Shown here: positions 29,105 through 39,208 of the stretch, one piece after another
Position numbering within the stretch: the first letter of the stretch is position 1
Layout: every line of letters starts with the position of its first letter
Position numbers and translations under genes: made by a program
Assembly: GCA_905480645.1 (NCBI GenBank)
Contig: CAJQRC010000009.1
Coordinates: forward strand, 1-64,000
Length of the DNA stretch: 64,000 nucleotides
Reading direction: 5' to 3'
DNA from: an uncultured Tateyamaria sp.
GTDB lineage: Bacteria > Pseudomonadota > Alphaproteobacteria > Rhodobacterales > Rhodobacteraceae
Notes under the pieces: generated by a model
The model's database searches: none
What the model was told of the DNA's origin: nothing
What the model saw: the letters and a program-made list of their open reading frames with translations, nothing else

Positions 29105-29708
29105 AACAGCCTGCAATCAATTTTTTGAAACTGTCCGCTCTATGGCTGATAGAGTTTTTCTCATCAGGAGTCATTTCTGCAAATGTGCGATTATGGCCGA
29201 TTGGTTGGAACATTGGGTCATATCCATGACCGAGTGCACCGCGAACTGGCCAAACTAAAGTGCCTTCCACAGTACCTTCGAAAACTTCTTCATGATCGTC
29301 TGGCCACGCTAATACGAGTGTTGAACAAAAACGCGCTAAGCGTGGATGTGTTGCATTGATTGCTTCTAATTCGACGTGAGTACGCTCCATAGCCATTAAA
29401 AAATTTCTTCCGTTAGGTGTCTCCGCCCAATCTGCAGTATAAACGCCTGGATTGCCGTTAAGTGCAGCAACTTCGATACCGGAATCATCAGATAGAGCAG
29501 GCATGCCAGAGGCTTTTACTGCTGCGAGAGCTTTTATTCGTGCATTCCCTACAAAAGTGTTTTCTGTTTCTTCAGGTTCTGGAAGATTTATTTCTGCTGC
29601 TCCTACAACTTTTATATTGAAGGGTGCAAAAAGCTGGACCATCTCTTCCAATTTACCAGAGTTATGCGTCGCTATAAGGATTTGGTCACCAGTAAAACGG
29701 CGTGTCAT
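29097..29708 (-). CDS. rdgB: XTP/dITP diphosphatase RdgB (HAM1)
   Basis: Removes non-canonical purine nucleoside triphosphates from the pool. The 203-residue protein has the family start [14 protein letters not shown], the catalytic [23 protein letters not shown] region, and the late [19 protein letters not shown]. Overlaps of 4 nt with rph and 8 nt with hemW suggest a single minus-strand transcript rph-rdgB-hemW. Confidence 0.95.
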   Translation of the reverse strand: MTRRFTGDQILIATHNSGKLEEMVQLFAPFNIKVVGAAEINLPEPEETENTFVGNARIKALAAVKASGMPALSDDSGIEVAALNGNPGVYTADWAETPNGRNFLMAMERTHVELEAINATHPRLARFCSTLVLAWPDDHEEVFEGTVEGTLVWPVRGALGHGYDPMFQPIGHNRTFAEMTPDEKNSISHRADSFKKLIAGCFG

Positions 29709-30418
29709 TTCAAAGCTGCTGTTTGCGCAGCTACTAATTCTCCAACACCTTTTTCTGCTAAATCAATTAGTTGGTTCATCTGGTCTCGTGAGAATGTAGA
29801 ACCTTCAGCACTCATTTGGACTTCAATCTGCTGGCCATTGCCTAACATAATAAAGTTACCATCTACGCCAGCCTCACTATCTTCTGGATAGTCAAGATCA
29901 AGCACAGGTTGACCAGCATAAATGCCGCAACTGATTGCAGCGACAGGTGAAATTAAAGGATCGCTTAGAATGTTGCCTGATTTCATAAGTTTATTTACGG
30001 CTAAGCGTAGGGCTAGCCAGCCTCCAGTAATTGAAGCACAGCGTGTGCCGCCGTCAGCTTGTATGACATCACAATCTATTGTGATCTGTCGCTCACCAAG
30101 AGCAACACGGTCTACACCAGCACGTAGTGACCGTCCAATTAAACGTTGAATCTCTACTGTTCTGCCACCTTGTTTACCTGATGTAGCTTCACGACGCATC
30201 CTGGTATTGGTAGCCCGTGGTAGCATGCCATACTCGGCAGTGACCCAACCTAAACCAGACCCTTTGATGAATGGAGGGACACGGTCCTCAACTGTCGCTG
30301 TGCACAAAACATGTGTATCGCCAATTTTTATCAGGGCAGATCCTTCAGCATGTTTTGTGAAGTCAGTTTCAATTGAAACTGATCGCATCTCACTTAATTG
30401 TCTTCCAGAAGGGCGCAT
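29705..30418 (-). CDS. rph: Ribonuclease PH
   Basis: Phosphorolytic exonuclease that trims tRNA 3' ends. The 237-residue protein starts [12 protein letters not shown] and has [28 protein letters not shown], the phosphate-binding [32 protein letters not shown] and a C-terminal helix, all typical. It is divergent from hrcA across a 96-nt gap. Confidence 0.96.
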   Translation of the reverse strand: MRPSGRQLSEMRSVSIETDFTKHAEGSALIKIGDTHVLCTATVEDRVPPFIKGSGLGWVTAEYGMLPRATNTRMRREATSGKQGGRTVEIQRLIGRSLRAGVDRVALGERQITIDCDVIQADGGTRCASITGGWLALRLAVNKLMKSGNILSDPLISPVAAISCGIYAGQPVLDLDYPEDSEAGVDGNFIMLGNGQQIEVQMSAEGSTFSRDQMNQLIDLAEKGVGELVAAQTAALK

Positions 30419-30514
30419 GTTCTAATCCTTTTATTGTTATGTTTGGATACAGGTCGTATGGGTAATCTTGCAACCCCAGTTGACCTTTGAATTTTTGGGC
30501 TTTTAGTAGACCTG

Positions 30515-31585
30515 ATGAGTGACACGCAGAAATTATTAGATGAAATGAATGATAGATCACGGGAAGTATTCCGTCGTGTGGTTGAAGGATACCTGTCATC
30601 TGGTGATCCGATGGGTTCTCGGACGCTGACTCGCGATTTTAGTGAAAGTGTTAGCGCAGCCACAATTCGCAATGTTATGCAAGATCTTGAGCTTATGGGC
30701 CTGTTGGATAGTCCGCATATTAGTGCGGGTCGAATTCCCACTCAACAAGGCTTGCGGATGTTTGTTGATGGTTTGCTAGAAGTTGGGATACCAGACGAAT
30801 CTGACCGAGAAAAAATTGATGCCACCTTGAGTTCAAACGAACGGGATGTTGCTGGACTGTTGGATCGAGTTGGTTCTGCACTTTCTGGTGTGACACAGGG
30901 CGCTTCACTTGTTTTAACTCCAAAATACGAAGCACCCATCAAGCATCTTGAGTTTGTCTCGTTGGGTCTTGATCAGTCACTTGTGGTACTAGTGTTTGCT
31001 GATGGCCATGTTGAAAATCGCCTTTTTCAACCACCTCCGGGTCAAACTCCATCTTCTATGCGTGAAGCTGCTAATTTTCTAAATGCAATTATAGAAGGGC
31101 GTACGCTAACTGAAGTTCGTTCTATTGTCCAAACCGAGATAGCGGAGCGTCGCCAAGAAATAGATTCTCTTTCTCACGCTTTAGTTAAAAGTGGTTTAGC
31201 ATCTTGGGAAGGTGAAGGTGAAACACCAGAACGCCTGATTGTTCGCGGTCGCGCAAACTTGTTAAATAGTTCTGTAGAATCAGAGGACTTGGACCTAATC
31301 CGGAATTTGTTTGATGACTTGGAACGTAAGCGTGATATCGCTGAATTCCTCAATTTGACCGAAGAAGGTGATGGAGTTCGCATTTTTATTGGCTCTGAGA
31401 ACAAACTTTTTTCACTTTCGGGTTCATCTTTGGTAGTTTCACCTTATATGAACGCTGATCGTAAGATTATTGGTGCGGTTGGCGTTATTGGGCCCACGCG
31501 GCTTAATTATGGGCGAATTGTTCCAATTGTTGATTATACCGCCCAGTTGGTTGGGCGAATGCTGACTGACCGCAGTGAAAGGTAA
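30515..31585 (+). CDS. hrcA: Heat-inducible transcription repressor HrcA
   Basis: HrcA represses chaperone genes by binding CIRCE operators. The 356-residue protein has an N-terminal winged helix with VEGYLSSGDPMGSRTLTRDF and SAATIRNVMQDLELMGLLDSPHISAGRIPT, and a GAF-like C-terminal domain ending with the family-type VIGPTRLNYGRIVPIVDY. No CIRCE-like inverted repeat (TTAGCACTC-N9-GAGTGCTAA) was seen in front of it or of grpE, so its targets are likely elsewhere. grpE follows after 3 nt. Confidence 0.95.
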   Translation: MSDTQKLLDEMNDRSREVFRRVVEGYLSSGDPMGSRTLTRDFSESVSAATIRNVMQDLELMGLLDSPHISAGRIPTQQGLRMFVDGLLEVGIPDESDREKIDATLSSNERDVAGLLDRVGSALSGVTQGASLVLTPKYEAPIKHLEFVSLGLDQSLVVLVFADGHVENRLFQPPPGQTPSSMREAANFLNAIIEGRTLTEVRSIVQTEIAERRQEIDSLSHALVKSGLASWEGEGETPERLIVRGRANLLNSSVESEDLDLIRNLFDDLERKRDIAEFLNLTEEGDGVRIFIGSENKLFSLSGSSLVVSPYMNADRKIIGAVGVIGPTRLNYGRIVPIVDYTAQLVGRMLTDRSER

Positions 31586-31588
31586 AAA

Positions 31589-32152
31589 ATGGCCGAGCCT
31601 AGAAATGATGATTTTCTTGACGATATTGATGTTGCTGTAGATGAAGAGTTTGCAGGCGATATTGAAGAAATTGACGATGAAGCCCTTGAATTAGACGAAC
31701 TACGCGCAGAACGTGATCAGTTCAGAGACCGCTTCATGCGAGCGCTTGCAGATGCGGAAAATGCGCGTAAAAGATCAGATAAAGACCGGCGTGAAGCAGA
31801 AAATTATGGTGGCTCGAAATTGGCCCGCGATATGCTTCCAATTTATGACAATATGAAACGCGCTCTTGAGACAGCATCTGAAGAACAACGTGAATTAGCA
31901 GGTCCATTAATTGAAGGCGTTGAGCTAACAATGCGTGAATTGCTTAATGTTTTTAATAAACATGGAATAGAACTTATTTTGCCTGAAGTTGGTGATCGTT
32001 TTGACCCGCAGAATCATCAAGCTATGTTTGAAGCACCCGTCGAAGGGACAAAAGCTGGTGATATTATTCAAGTTGCCGCTGAAGGATTCATGTTACATGA
32101 TCGGTTGTTGCGCCCGGCACAAGTTGGAGTGTCTTCGTCTCCGTCCAATTAA
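31589..32152 (+). CDS. grpE: Nucleotide exchange factor GrpE
   Basis: Nucleotide-exchange factor for DnaK. The 187-residue protein has an acidic N-terminus, a long helix with LRAERDQFRDRFMRALADAENARKRSDKDR, and the C-terminal beta domain with FDPQNHQAMFEAPVEG and GFMLHDRLLRPAQVGVS. It is coupled to hrcA. The dnaK and dnaJ genes are not in the window. Confidence 0.96.
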   Translation: MAEPRNDDFLDDIDVAVDEEFAGDIEEIDDEALELDELRAERDQFRDRFMRALADAENARKRSDKDRREAENYGGSKLARDMLPIYDNMKRALETASEEQRELAGPLIEGVELTMRELLNVFNKHGIELILPEVGDRFDPQNHQAMFEAPVEGTKAGDIIQVAAEGFMLHDRLLRPAQVGVSSSPSN

Positions 32153-32184
32153 AATATACAGATAGTTATCAGTAAAAAATGTGG

Positions 32185-34815
32185 TCAGAGCTTGGTCGCA
32201 TTTTTTAATTTATAAATAAGATCTAGAGCTTCACGTGGTGATAGCTCGTCTGGATGGATTTCTTCGAGTATTTGAAGTGCTGGTGGTGGCGCGTATTTTG
32301 CTGGTGGAGGAGTCGCATTGACTGAAAAAAGTGGGAGGTCATCAATAAGTTTTTTGTCAGTAACACTCCCCTGTCTTTCACCTGATTCAAGAGCCTCAAG
32401 TACGACGCGCGCACGCGCTATCACAGAGGGTGGTAAGCCTGCTAGTTGAGCAACTTGAACTCCGTAAGATCGATCTGCAGCACCGCGTTTCACTTCATGG
32501 AGGAAAACAACCGTACCATCCCATTCCTTGACCGTAACGGTTGCATTTTCAACACTAATTAGTTTTCCCGCTAGAGCAGTCATTTCATGATAATGTGTGG
32601 CAAAAAGTGCCCGGGACCTGTTTACATCGTGTAAGTGTTCAAGCGTTGCCCATGCAATCGATAACCCATCATAAGTTGCCGTACCACGGCCGATTTCGTC
32701 AAGGATAACGAGAGCTCGATCATCAGCTTGATTTAAAATAGCTGCAGTTTCGATCATTTCGACCATAAATGTTGAGCGTCCTCTTGCTAAGTCGTCCGAG
32801 GCTCCAACGCGACTGAAAATTTGGCTGACTAATCCAATATGTGCTGATTTTGCGGGAACGTAGCTACCCATCTGAGCTAAGATTGCAATCAATGCATTTT
32901 GCCGCAAAAAGGTAGATTTGCCAGCCATATTTGGCCCAGTTAAAAGCCAAATAGCGGTATCTTTCTCAACAGATAGGTCACAATCGTTTGCAATGAATGC
33001 GCCGCTACCTTGTTGGTGTAATGACCTTTCAACAACTGGATGGCGCCCACCAGAAATTTCAAATGTTCGTGATGAATCCAGCTTTGGTTTGCACCAACTG
33101 TTTGTTATGGCCAGTTGTGCCAGCGATGTAGCCAAATCAATTTCTGCCAGTGCTCGTGCTGTTATGGATATTTCTGCTGCAAGTTCAGATACTTGAATCC
33201 TTAGTTCTTCATAAAGATGTTTTTCAATATCTAGTGCGCGGCCGCCAGCGGTTAAAATTTTTGTTTCTAATTTAGAAAGCTCAACAGTTGTGAACCTAGT
33301 TTGATTAGCGGTAGTCTGGCGATGGATAAAAACGTCACTAAACTCAGTTGAAAACATTTTTTCTGAATGTGTGGCTGTAACCTCAATGAAATAGCCAAGA
33401 ACATTGTTATGTTTAATCTTAAGTGACTGAATACCGGTTTGTTTGGCATAATCTTTTTGATATTGCGCTATTATGGATCTACCTTCATCTCGTAATTGTC
33501 TAGCCTCATCAAGTTCAGCATCTCTTCCTATTGCGATAAATCCACCATCTCTAACAAATAGTGGGGGTTCCTCCACGAGACTGGTTTCTAATTGTTCAAT
33601 TAGAGAGCCGGGAATAATTAGATTGGATTTAGCGTTTTCGATTAATTTTGGTAGATTCGAAGGCGCTTCTTCATTCAAGCACTGTGCTTGAATTAATCCG
33701 TTACGAATAGCAACGAGATCTCTTGGGCCACCTCGATCAAGGGATAATCTTGATAAAGCTCGATTTATATCAGGTACGTTGCGCAATCTTAAACGTGTTT
33801 TTTCTGTATAGGTATTATTGTTGAAACAATACTCAATGGCATCTGTTCTCTCATAAATCGTTTCTAAAACGCGGGAAGGTGATGAAAGTCTTGCTTCAAG
33901 AAGGCGAGCGCCTGCGGCGGTTATTGTTTGATCTAATACAGCCAATAAAGATCCGCTTCGTCCGCCAGATAATGCGGATGTTAACTCGAGGTTTCGCCGT
34001 GTAGCCGCATCAATCTGAACCGTTTTGGTGTGTGTCTCCTGTTGTGGGGGACGTAAAAGAGGAAGATTCCCTTTCTGTGTTATTTCGAGATATTCGATTA
34101 TAGACCCCATTGCGCCAATTTCGGCTCGATTGAAGGTCCCATGTCCGTCCATAGTAGAAACTTTGAATAATCTACATAACCGCTCATTACCGCCGGTACT
34201 GTCGAAGGCCGCGCGTCCAATCGAAGTTAGAGGAATTCCAAAATCTTCAACAGTGGGTCTTAGGTCTGGTTCTAGACTGTCAGGGATGATTAGTTCAGAG
34301 GGCGCTAATCTGGCCAGCTCAGGTCCAAGCATGATCTTATCAATGGCCATTGTTCGAAATTCACCGGTGGATATATCAACCCAAGCCAGAGCACATCCAT
34401 TCCGTACTTCAGTAAATGCGGCAAGAAAGTTATGACTTCGTGCTTCAAGAAGCGAATCTTCCGTTAGTGTTCCGGGTGTAACCAACCGGACAACAGCTCG
34501 ATTAACTACAGATTTATGGCCACGCTTCTTTGCTTCTTTTGGGCTTTCCATTTGTTCACAAATAGCAACACGAAATCCTTTACGTATAAGTGTTAGTAAA
34601 TATCCTTCAGCTGAGTGAAAAGGAACACCACACATTGGGATATCACTACCATCATGTTTACCACGTTTTGTTAGAGCAATATCAAGAGCTTCTGCCGCAG
34701 CTATAGCATCTTCAAAGAACATTTCATAAAAGTCACCCATTCTATAAAATAACAGGTCGCCTTTATGGGCTGCTTTGATATCTAGATATTGCGCCATCAT
34801 TGGAGTGATTGGCAT
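32185..34815 (-). CDS. mutS: DNA mismatch repair protein MutS
   Basis: Mismatch sensor of post-replicative repair. The 876-residue protein has the N-terminal mismatch-binding FYRMGDFYEMFFEDA (Phe-x-Glu motif), the ATPase P-loop LLTGPNMAGKSTFLRQ, Walker B VILDEIGRGTATYDGLSIAWA and FATHYHEMTAL. The C-terminal short helix ends in SPREALDLIYKLK, the tetramerisation-type tail. It converges on grpE with 32 nt between and is divergent from the malic enzyme gene. Confidence 0.97.
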   Translation of the reverse strand: MPITPMMAQYLDIKAAHKGDLLFYRMGDFYEMFFEDAIAAAEALDIALTKRGKHDGSDIPMCGVPFHSAEGYLLTLIRKGFRVAICEQMESPKEAKKRGHKSVVNRAVVRLVTPGTLTEDSLLEARSHNFLAAFTEVRNGCALAWVDISTGEFRTMAIDKIMLGPELARLAPSELIIPDSLEPDLRPTVEDFGIPLTSIGRAAFDSTGGNERLCRLFKVSTMDGHGTFNRAEIGAMGSIIEYLEITQKGNLPLLRPPQQETHTKTVQIDAATRRNLELTSALSGGRSGSLLAVLDQTITAAGARLLEARLSSPSRVLETIYERTDAIEYCFNNNTYTEKTRLRLRNVPDINRALSRLSLDRGGPRDLVAIRNGLIQAQCLNEEAPSNLPKLIENAKSNLIIPGSLIEQLETSLVEEPPLFVRDGGFIAIGRDAELDEARQLRDEGRSIIAQYQKDYAKQTGIQSLKIKHNNVLGYFIEVTATHSEKMFSTEFSDVFIHRQTTANQTRFTTVELSKLETKILTAGGRALDIEKHLYEELRIQVSELAAEISITARALAEIDLATSLAQLAITNSWCKPKLDSSRTFEISGGRHPVVERSLHQQGSGAFIANDCDLSVEKDTAIWLLTGPNMAGKSTFLRQNALIAILAQMGSYVPAKSAHIGLVSQIFSRVGASDDLARGRSTFMVEMIETAAILNQADDRALVILDEIGRGTATYDGLSIAWATLEHLHDVNRSRALFATHYHEMTALAGKLISVENATVTVKEWDGTVVFLHEVKRGAADRSYGVQVAQLAGLPPSVIARARVVLEALESGERQGSVTDKKLIDDLPLFSVNATPPPAKYAPPPALQILEEIHPDELSPREALDLIYKLKNATKL

Positions 34816-34937
34816 GAATGCTCCCGTGTTAGTTATTTGACCTTACAAACCCGCGAAAGAGAGTAAGAGGCAAAGTCGATTGAGACGAGTGTTGCACTGA
34901 GTTAAACCAATAGAATGCAAGATAGGAAACCCGCGGA

Positions 34938-37193
34938 ATGAATAAATCAAAGTTTACGTCGGAAGAGGCGCTTGTGTTTCATATGGAGCCGACGCCAGGC
35001 AAATTTGAAATAATGGCTACAGTGCCTATGACAACACAGAGAGATTTAAGTCTTGCATATTCACCGGGTGTTGCTGTTCCCTGTGAAGCGATCGCAAAAA
35101 ACCCTGAACTTGCATATGATTATACTAATAAAGGAAATCTCGTTGCAGTAATCTCCAACGGGACGGCTGTTTTGGGTCTTGGTAACCTTGGTGCCCTAGG
35201 ATCCAAACCAGTGATGGAAGGTAAAGCCGTCTTGTTCAAGCGTTTTGCTGATGTCAATTCAATTGATATTGAATTAGACACTGACGATTCTGATGCTTTT
35301 TGCCAAGCCGTAAAGCTTATGGGTCCAACGTTTGGCGGTGTTAACCTCGAGGACATCAAAGCTCCAGAATGTTTCATTATTGAGCAGCGGCTGAAAGAGG
35401 AAATGGATATTCCAGTCTTTCATGATGATCAGCATGGGACAGCAGTGATTTGTGCGGCAGGTCTGATCAATGCGTTACATCTCTCAGGTAAAAAAATTGA
35501 AGATGTAAAGATTGTTGTGAATGGTGCGGGTGCTGCTGGGATTGCTTGCATTGAGTTACTTAAAACTATGGGTGCACAGTATGGTAATTGTATTTTATGT
35601 GATACAAAGGGCGTAATTTATCAAGGTCGTACGGAAGGAATGAACCAGTGGAAATCTGCGCATGCCGTCAAAACTGATTTACGGAGTCTCAAAGAGGCAA
35701 TGCATGGTGCGGACGTATTCTTAGGAGTTTCAGTCAAAGGTGCAGTAACACAAGAAATGGTTAAAAACATGGCTGATAACCCGGTCATTTTTGCAATGGC
35801 TAACCCTGATCCAGAAATCACACCAGAGGAAGCTCAAGAAATACGTAAAGATGCAACTGTTGCAACTGGACGCAGTGATTATCCTAACCAAGTTAATAAT
35901 GTTTTGGGTTTCCCCTATTTGTTTCGTGGTGCCTTAGATATCCATGCACGCGCAATTAATGATGAAATGAAGATAGCTTGTGCACATGCATTGGCTGCAT
36001 TGGCTAGAGAAGATGTGCCTGATGAAGTAGCACTGGCATATGGTAAAAATTTAAGTTTTGGGCGTGATTACATTATTCCTACACCTTTTGATCCACGCTT
36101 GATTTATCGAATTCCACCGGCTGTTGCTCGAGCAGGTATGGATACTGGAGTAGCTCGTAGGCCTATAATTGATATGGAAAGTTATGAATTAAGCTTAAAA
36201 TCACGGATGGACCCAACTGCAAGTATTTTATCTGGTATAAATGCACGTGCTCGAGCGGCTCAGGCTCGTATGATTTTTGCAGAGGGAGACGATCCTCGTG
36301 TGTTGCGTGCAGCAGTTATGTATCAACGTTCTGGTTTTGGAACAGCGCTTGTTGTTGGTCGCGCTGACGATATTAAATCTAAACTGGAAGTAGCAGGTTT
36401 GGGCGATGCGGCGCGTGAGTTGGAAATAGTAAATGCTGCGAATACACCTTATCTCGAAAGTTATAAAAAGTTTTTGTATGAAAGGCTACAGCGGCGTGGC
36501 TTTGATAGTTCAGATGTGCATCGTTTGTCAGCACGCGACCGACACGTTTTTTCAGCGTTAATGCTAGCTCATGAACATGGGGATGGTTTGGTTACAGGAG
36601 CCACACGCAAGTCTGCTCATATTCTGGACCGCATAAACCATGTCTTTGACGCAAGCGCAGAAAGTAAAGCTGCTGGTATCACGGCCTTATTGCATAATGG
36701 CCGAATTGTATTTGTTGCAGACACGCTTGTGCATGAATGGCCTAACGAAGAGGATCTTGCGGATATTGCGGATCAAGCAGCGACTGTTGCCAAAAATATG
36801 GGTCTTGAACCGCGTGTTGCATTCGTTAGCTTTTCAACCTTTGGATATCCCGTCTCAGAACGGGCGGAAAAAATGCATCAAGCGGCGGTTGTACTTGATA
36901 AGCGAGGTGTTGATTTTGAATATGAGGGAGAGATGACTGTTGATGTTGCGCTCAATCCAAAAGCCCAACAAGCCTATCCGTTTTCTCGTCTTACAGGACC
37001 CGCCAATATTTTAGTCGTCCCTGCACGTCATTCAGCCAGCATATCTGTAAAGCTTATGCAGGAAATGGGAGGCGCGACTGTAATAGGTCCAATCCTTGCG
37101 GGCGTTGGTGGATCAATCCAGATTTGCTCATCAAACTCAACAGCTAATGATATTTTGAATATGGCTATGTTAGCGGCCTGTAAGGTGGGCTAA
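34938..37193 (+). CDS. maeB: NADP-dependent malic enzyme with C-terminal phosphotransacetylase-like domain
   Basis: Decarboxylates malate to pyruvate with NADP. The 751-residue protein has an N-terminal malic enzyme domain (to about residue 430) with YSPGVAVPCEAI, PVFHDDQHGTAVI and the dinucleotide motif NGAGAAGIACIELL, followed by a phosphate acetyltransferase-like domain with GVGGSIQICSSNSTANDI at the end. In this two-domain class the PTA part is regulatory and binds acetyl-CoA. It is preceded by a 122-nt gap holding its promoter and followed by decayed DNA. Confidence 0.95.
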   Translation: MNKSKFTSEEALVFHMEPTPGKFEIMATVPMTTQRDLSLAYSPGVAVPCEAIAKNPELAYDYTNKGNLVAVISNGTAVLGLGNLGALGSKPVMEGKAVLFKRFADVNSIDIELDTDDSDAFCQAVKLMGPTFGGVNLEDIKAPECFIIEQRLKEEMDIPVFHDDQHGTAVICAAGLINALHLSGKKIEDVKIVVNGAGAAGIACIELLKTMGAQYGNCILCDTKGVIYQGRTEGMNQWKSAHAVKTDLRSLKEAMHGADVFLGVSVKGAVTQEMVKNMADNPVIFAMANPDPEITPEEAQEIRKDATVATGRSDYPNQVNNVLGFPYLFRGALDIHARAINDEMKIACAHALAALAREDVPDEVALAYGKNLSFGRDYIIPTPFDPRLIYRIPPAVARAGMDTGVARRPIIDMESYELSLKSRMDPTASILSGINARARAAQARMIFAEGDDPRVLRAAVMYQRSGFGTALVVGRADDIKSKLEVAGLGDAARELEIVNAANTPYLESYKKFLYERLQRRGFDSSDVHRLSARDRHVFSALMLAHEHGDGLVTGATRKSAHILDRINHVFDASAESKAAGITALLHNGRIVFVADTLVHEWPNEEDLADIADQAATVAKNMGLEPRVAFVSFSTFGYPVSERAEKMHQAAVVLDKRGVDFEYEGEMTVDVALNPKAQQAYPFSRLTGPANILVVPARHSASISVKLMQEMGGATVIGPILAGVGGSIQICSSNSTANDILNMAMLAACKVG

Positions 37194-37262
37194 TGGCGGT
37201 TTGGAATTTAGGATAAATCAATATTGATAATGCATATTGTGTTTTCCACTTTCCTGTAAACG

Positions 37263-37727
37263 ATGAAACGCTCTGTGCTTTGGAATACCGTCGAGGGTCG
37301 GGATGGAAAGGGATCTAATAAGTCTGTTGCCATTGTTCGAGTGGCTTCCCGTGCGACATATATTGGGGCGGTTAGTCGTTTAGTAGAATATGGCGTAGAT
37401 ATGATCCAAATTAAGGGTTATCAAATGAAATGGCGGGTTACGCCTACACTTTGATTGCAAAAAATGGTGTAAATCAAATTATAATATTCTGTAGCACAAA
37501 TTTAACGATTGCAGAGTATGTCATTGGGGCTGCTTTATCGATGGCGAATTCTGGAGGCGCTCTGGTGATGCTTTTGCAGGCTTTTTAGTTCGAGCTTAGA
37601 TCGTGGGCTACCTATGCTTCAGTCGATACGGTTAACAATGGAGGCAGGAGCTCTAATGGTCACACGTTTGGGTACAGCGGATGTAATACCCGATTTCAAA
37701 GAAGTAGAGGACGCACTGTTAAATTAA
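37263..37727 (+). pseudogene. Decayed region with the C-terminus of a PfkB-family sugar kinase
   Basis: From 37593 to 37727 one frame reads SLDRGLPMLQSI, then AGALMVTRLGTADVIPDF and EVEDALLN before a stop, which resembles the last helices of PfkB carbohydrate kinases. Just before, in another frame (37561-37596), SGDAFAGFLVRA matches the GAGDAF signature of the family. The two pieces need at least one frameshift to join. Upstream, open stretches at 37263-37454 and 37430-37588 are also in different frames and I do not recognise them. No intact gene fits 37194-37723. The stop of the fragment overlaps the convergent msrA stop. Confidence 0.5.
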
Positions 37728-38383
37728 TTGCCTGAAAATGGTGCGTCAGTTCCCCATAACTCTTTCACACGAGCATCTCGACCGCATGCTTTACGGTATG
37801 CTTTATATGCACTTGCTTTTGTTTTTGGGCCAAAGCGCGTCAGGACAATCCTTTTTTGTTTATAATAATTTTGATGACCAGCATCAGCGGGATAGAAATC
37901 AGATGCCAATAAAACTGGTGTGATAACTTTTGTTCCAAGCTCATTTTGAGCCTCTGTTTTTGCTAAGTTGGCGGTACTAACCTGTGTTGGTGTAGCAAAA
38001 ATAGCAGTGGTATATGACTGGCCTCGATCACAAAACTGACCACCTGCATCAGTTGGATCTATAGATCTGAAAAACATGTTAAGAAGCTTATCTAATGAAA
38101 CAATATTTGGATTGAATTTAATCTGTACAGCCTCAATGTGACCCGTTCCTCCTTTTACAACTTGTTTGTAAGTTGGATTTTTAACCGAACCGCCAGTAAA
38201 ACCAGGCGTGGCTTCAACGACGCCGTTGACTTTCTCAAAGTCAGCTTCAACACACCAGAAACAACCTCCAGCTACAGTTAGAGTTTCCAAGCTCTGAGCC
38301 CGTAAAAATTGAGTCTGCAGCATGAGGCCAATGGCGACTGAAATGCTCATGAAGACTATTTTATAAATACGAACGCAAGTCAT
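37724..38383 (-). CDS. msrA: Peptide methionine-S-sulfoxide reductase MsrA, exported form
   Basis: Repairs methionine-S-sulfoxide in proteins. The 219-residue protein has the catalytic GGCFWCVEADFEKVNGV (Cys41, Cys44), the GYTGG-equivalent PGFTGG and the late AGHQNYYKQK. The first 30 residues (IVFMSISVAIGLMLQTQFLRAQS) look like a cleavable signal peptide, so it probably acts in the periplasm rather than the cytoplasm. It is convergent with the PfkB-kinase remnant. Confidence 0.92.
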   Translation of the reverse strand: MTCVRIYKIVFMSISVAIGLMLQTQFLRAQSLETLTVAGGCFWCVEADFEKVNGVVEATPGFTGGSVKNPTYKQVVKGGTGHIEAVQIKFNPNIVSLDKLLNMFFRSIDPTDAGGQFCDRGQSYTTAIFATPTQVSTANLAKTEAQNELGTKVITPVLLASDFYPADAGHQNYYKQKRIVLTRFGPKTKASAYKAYRKACGRDARVKELWGTDAPFSGN

Positions 38384-38503
38384 GAAAAACTCCTTTTACC
38401 TTATCGTCTTACAATTTTTACCGTTACTCAAGTAACAGCATTGCGAGGTCGCGTTTGTGTGAATTGCCATTTACGAAATTGAACTCGCGACGTAAAAACC
38501 CCC

Positions 38504-39208
38504 ATGACACGTCGAATTGCAATGTGGTCTGGGCCGCGAAATCTTTCAACCGCCATGATGTATAGTTTTGGAGCGCGTAATGATTGCTATGTTGTAGATG
38601 AACCTTTTTACGCGGCTTATTTAGCTGCAACCGGTCTAAATCATCCATTACGAAATCAGGTTATTAACTCGCAGGATACAGTGCCGACTAAAGTAGTGGA
38701 ATCCTTATTTTCTCCAGTTTTGAAACCCCTTTTTTATCAAAAACATATGGCTCATCATATAACAGCTGGCTGGCCAATGTACTGGACTAAAAGAGTGATT
38801 AATGTATTTCTAATTCGCCATCCTGCGCGGGTTATTGCTAGTTATGCAAAAAAACGCGAAAGTTTGATTATTGAGGATATCGGACTTATTCAACAAGTGA
38901 GAATTTTTGAAATGGTTGAATCGCCAATTGTAATTGATTCGAGTGATATCCGCCGCGATCCAAGCGGTATGTTGCAGAAACTGTGTCATCGTATTGGTGT
39001 TGAGTGGGACGAAAAGATGTTGGGTTGGCCTAAAGGGGGTCACTCAGCAGATGGCATATGGGCGGCCCATTGGTATGGTTCTGTTCATCAATCTCAAGGA
39101 TTTGAGGGAGAAGAGGGTATTCTTCCAGAGTTGACTGAGGATTATGAAAAAATCAAAAATGACGCGATGCCCTACTACGAAACACTCGCTGCACACAGAA
39201 TTATTTGA
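38504..39208 (+). CDS. Sulfotransferase-like protein
   Basis: A 234-residue protein with an N-terminal loop [18 protein letters not shown] in the position of the PAPS-binding P-loop, and [17 protein letters not shown], which resembles the 3'-phosphate-binding motif of sulfotransferases. The substrate is unknown, and such proteins are often annotated only as sulfotransferase-like. It stands alone: divergent from msrA and convergent with argG with an 8-nt overlap. Confidence 0.7.
   Translation: MTRRIAMWSGPRNLSTAMMYSFGARNDCYVVDEPFYAAYLAATGLNHPLRNQVINSQDTVPTKVVESLFSPVLKPLFYQKHMAHHITAGWPMYWTKRVINVFLIRHPARVIASYAKKRESLIIEDIGLIQQVRIFEMVESPIVIDSSDIRRDPSGMLQKLCHRIGVEWDEKMLGWPKGGHSADGIWAAHWYGSVHQSQGFEGEEGILPELTEDYEKIKNDAMPYYETLAAHRII

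Noticed and set aside
30480-30508. Promoter for hrcA with TTGACC at 30480
   Set aside because: The hexamer 17 nt downstream (TTAGTA) does not resemble a -10, and transcription would begin at the start codon.
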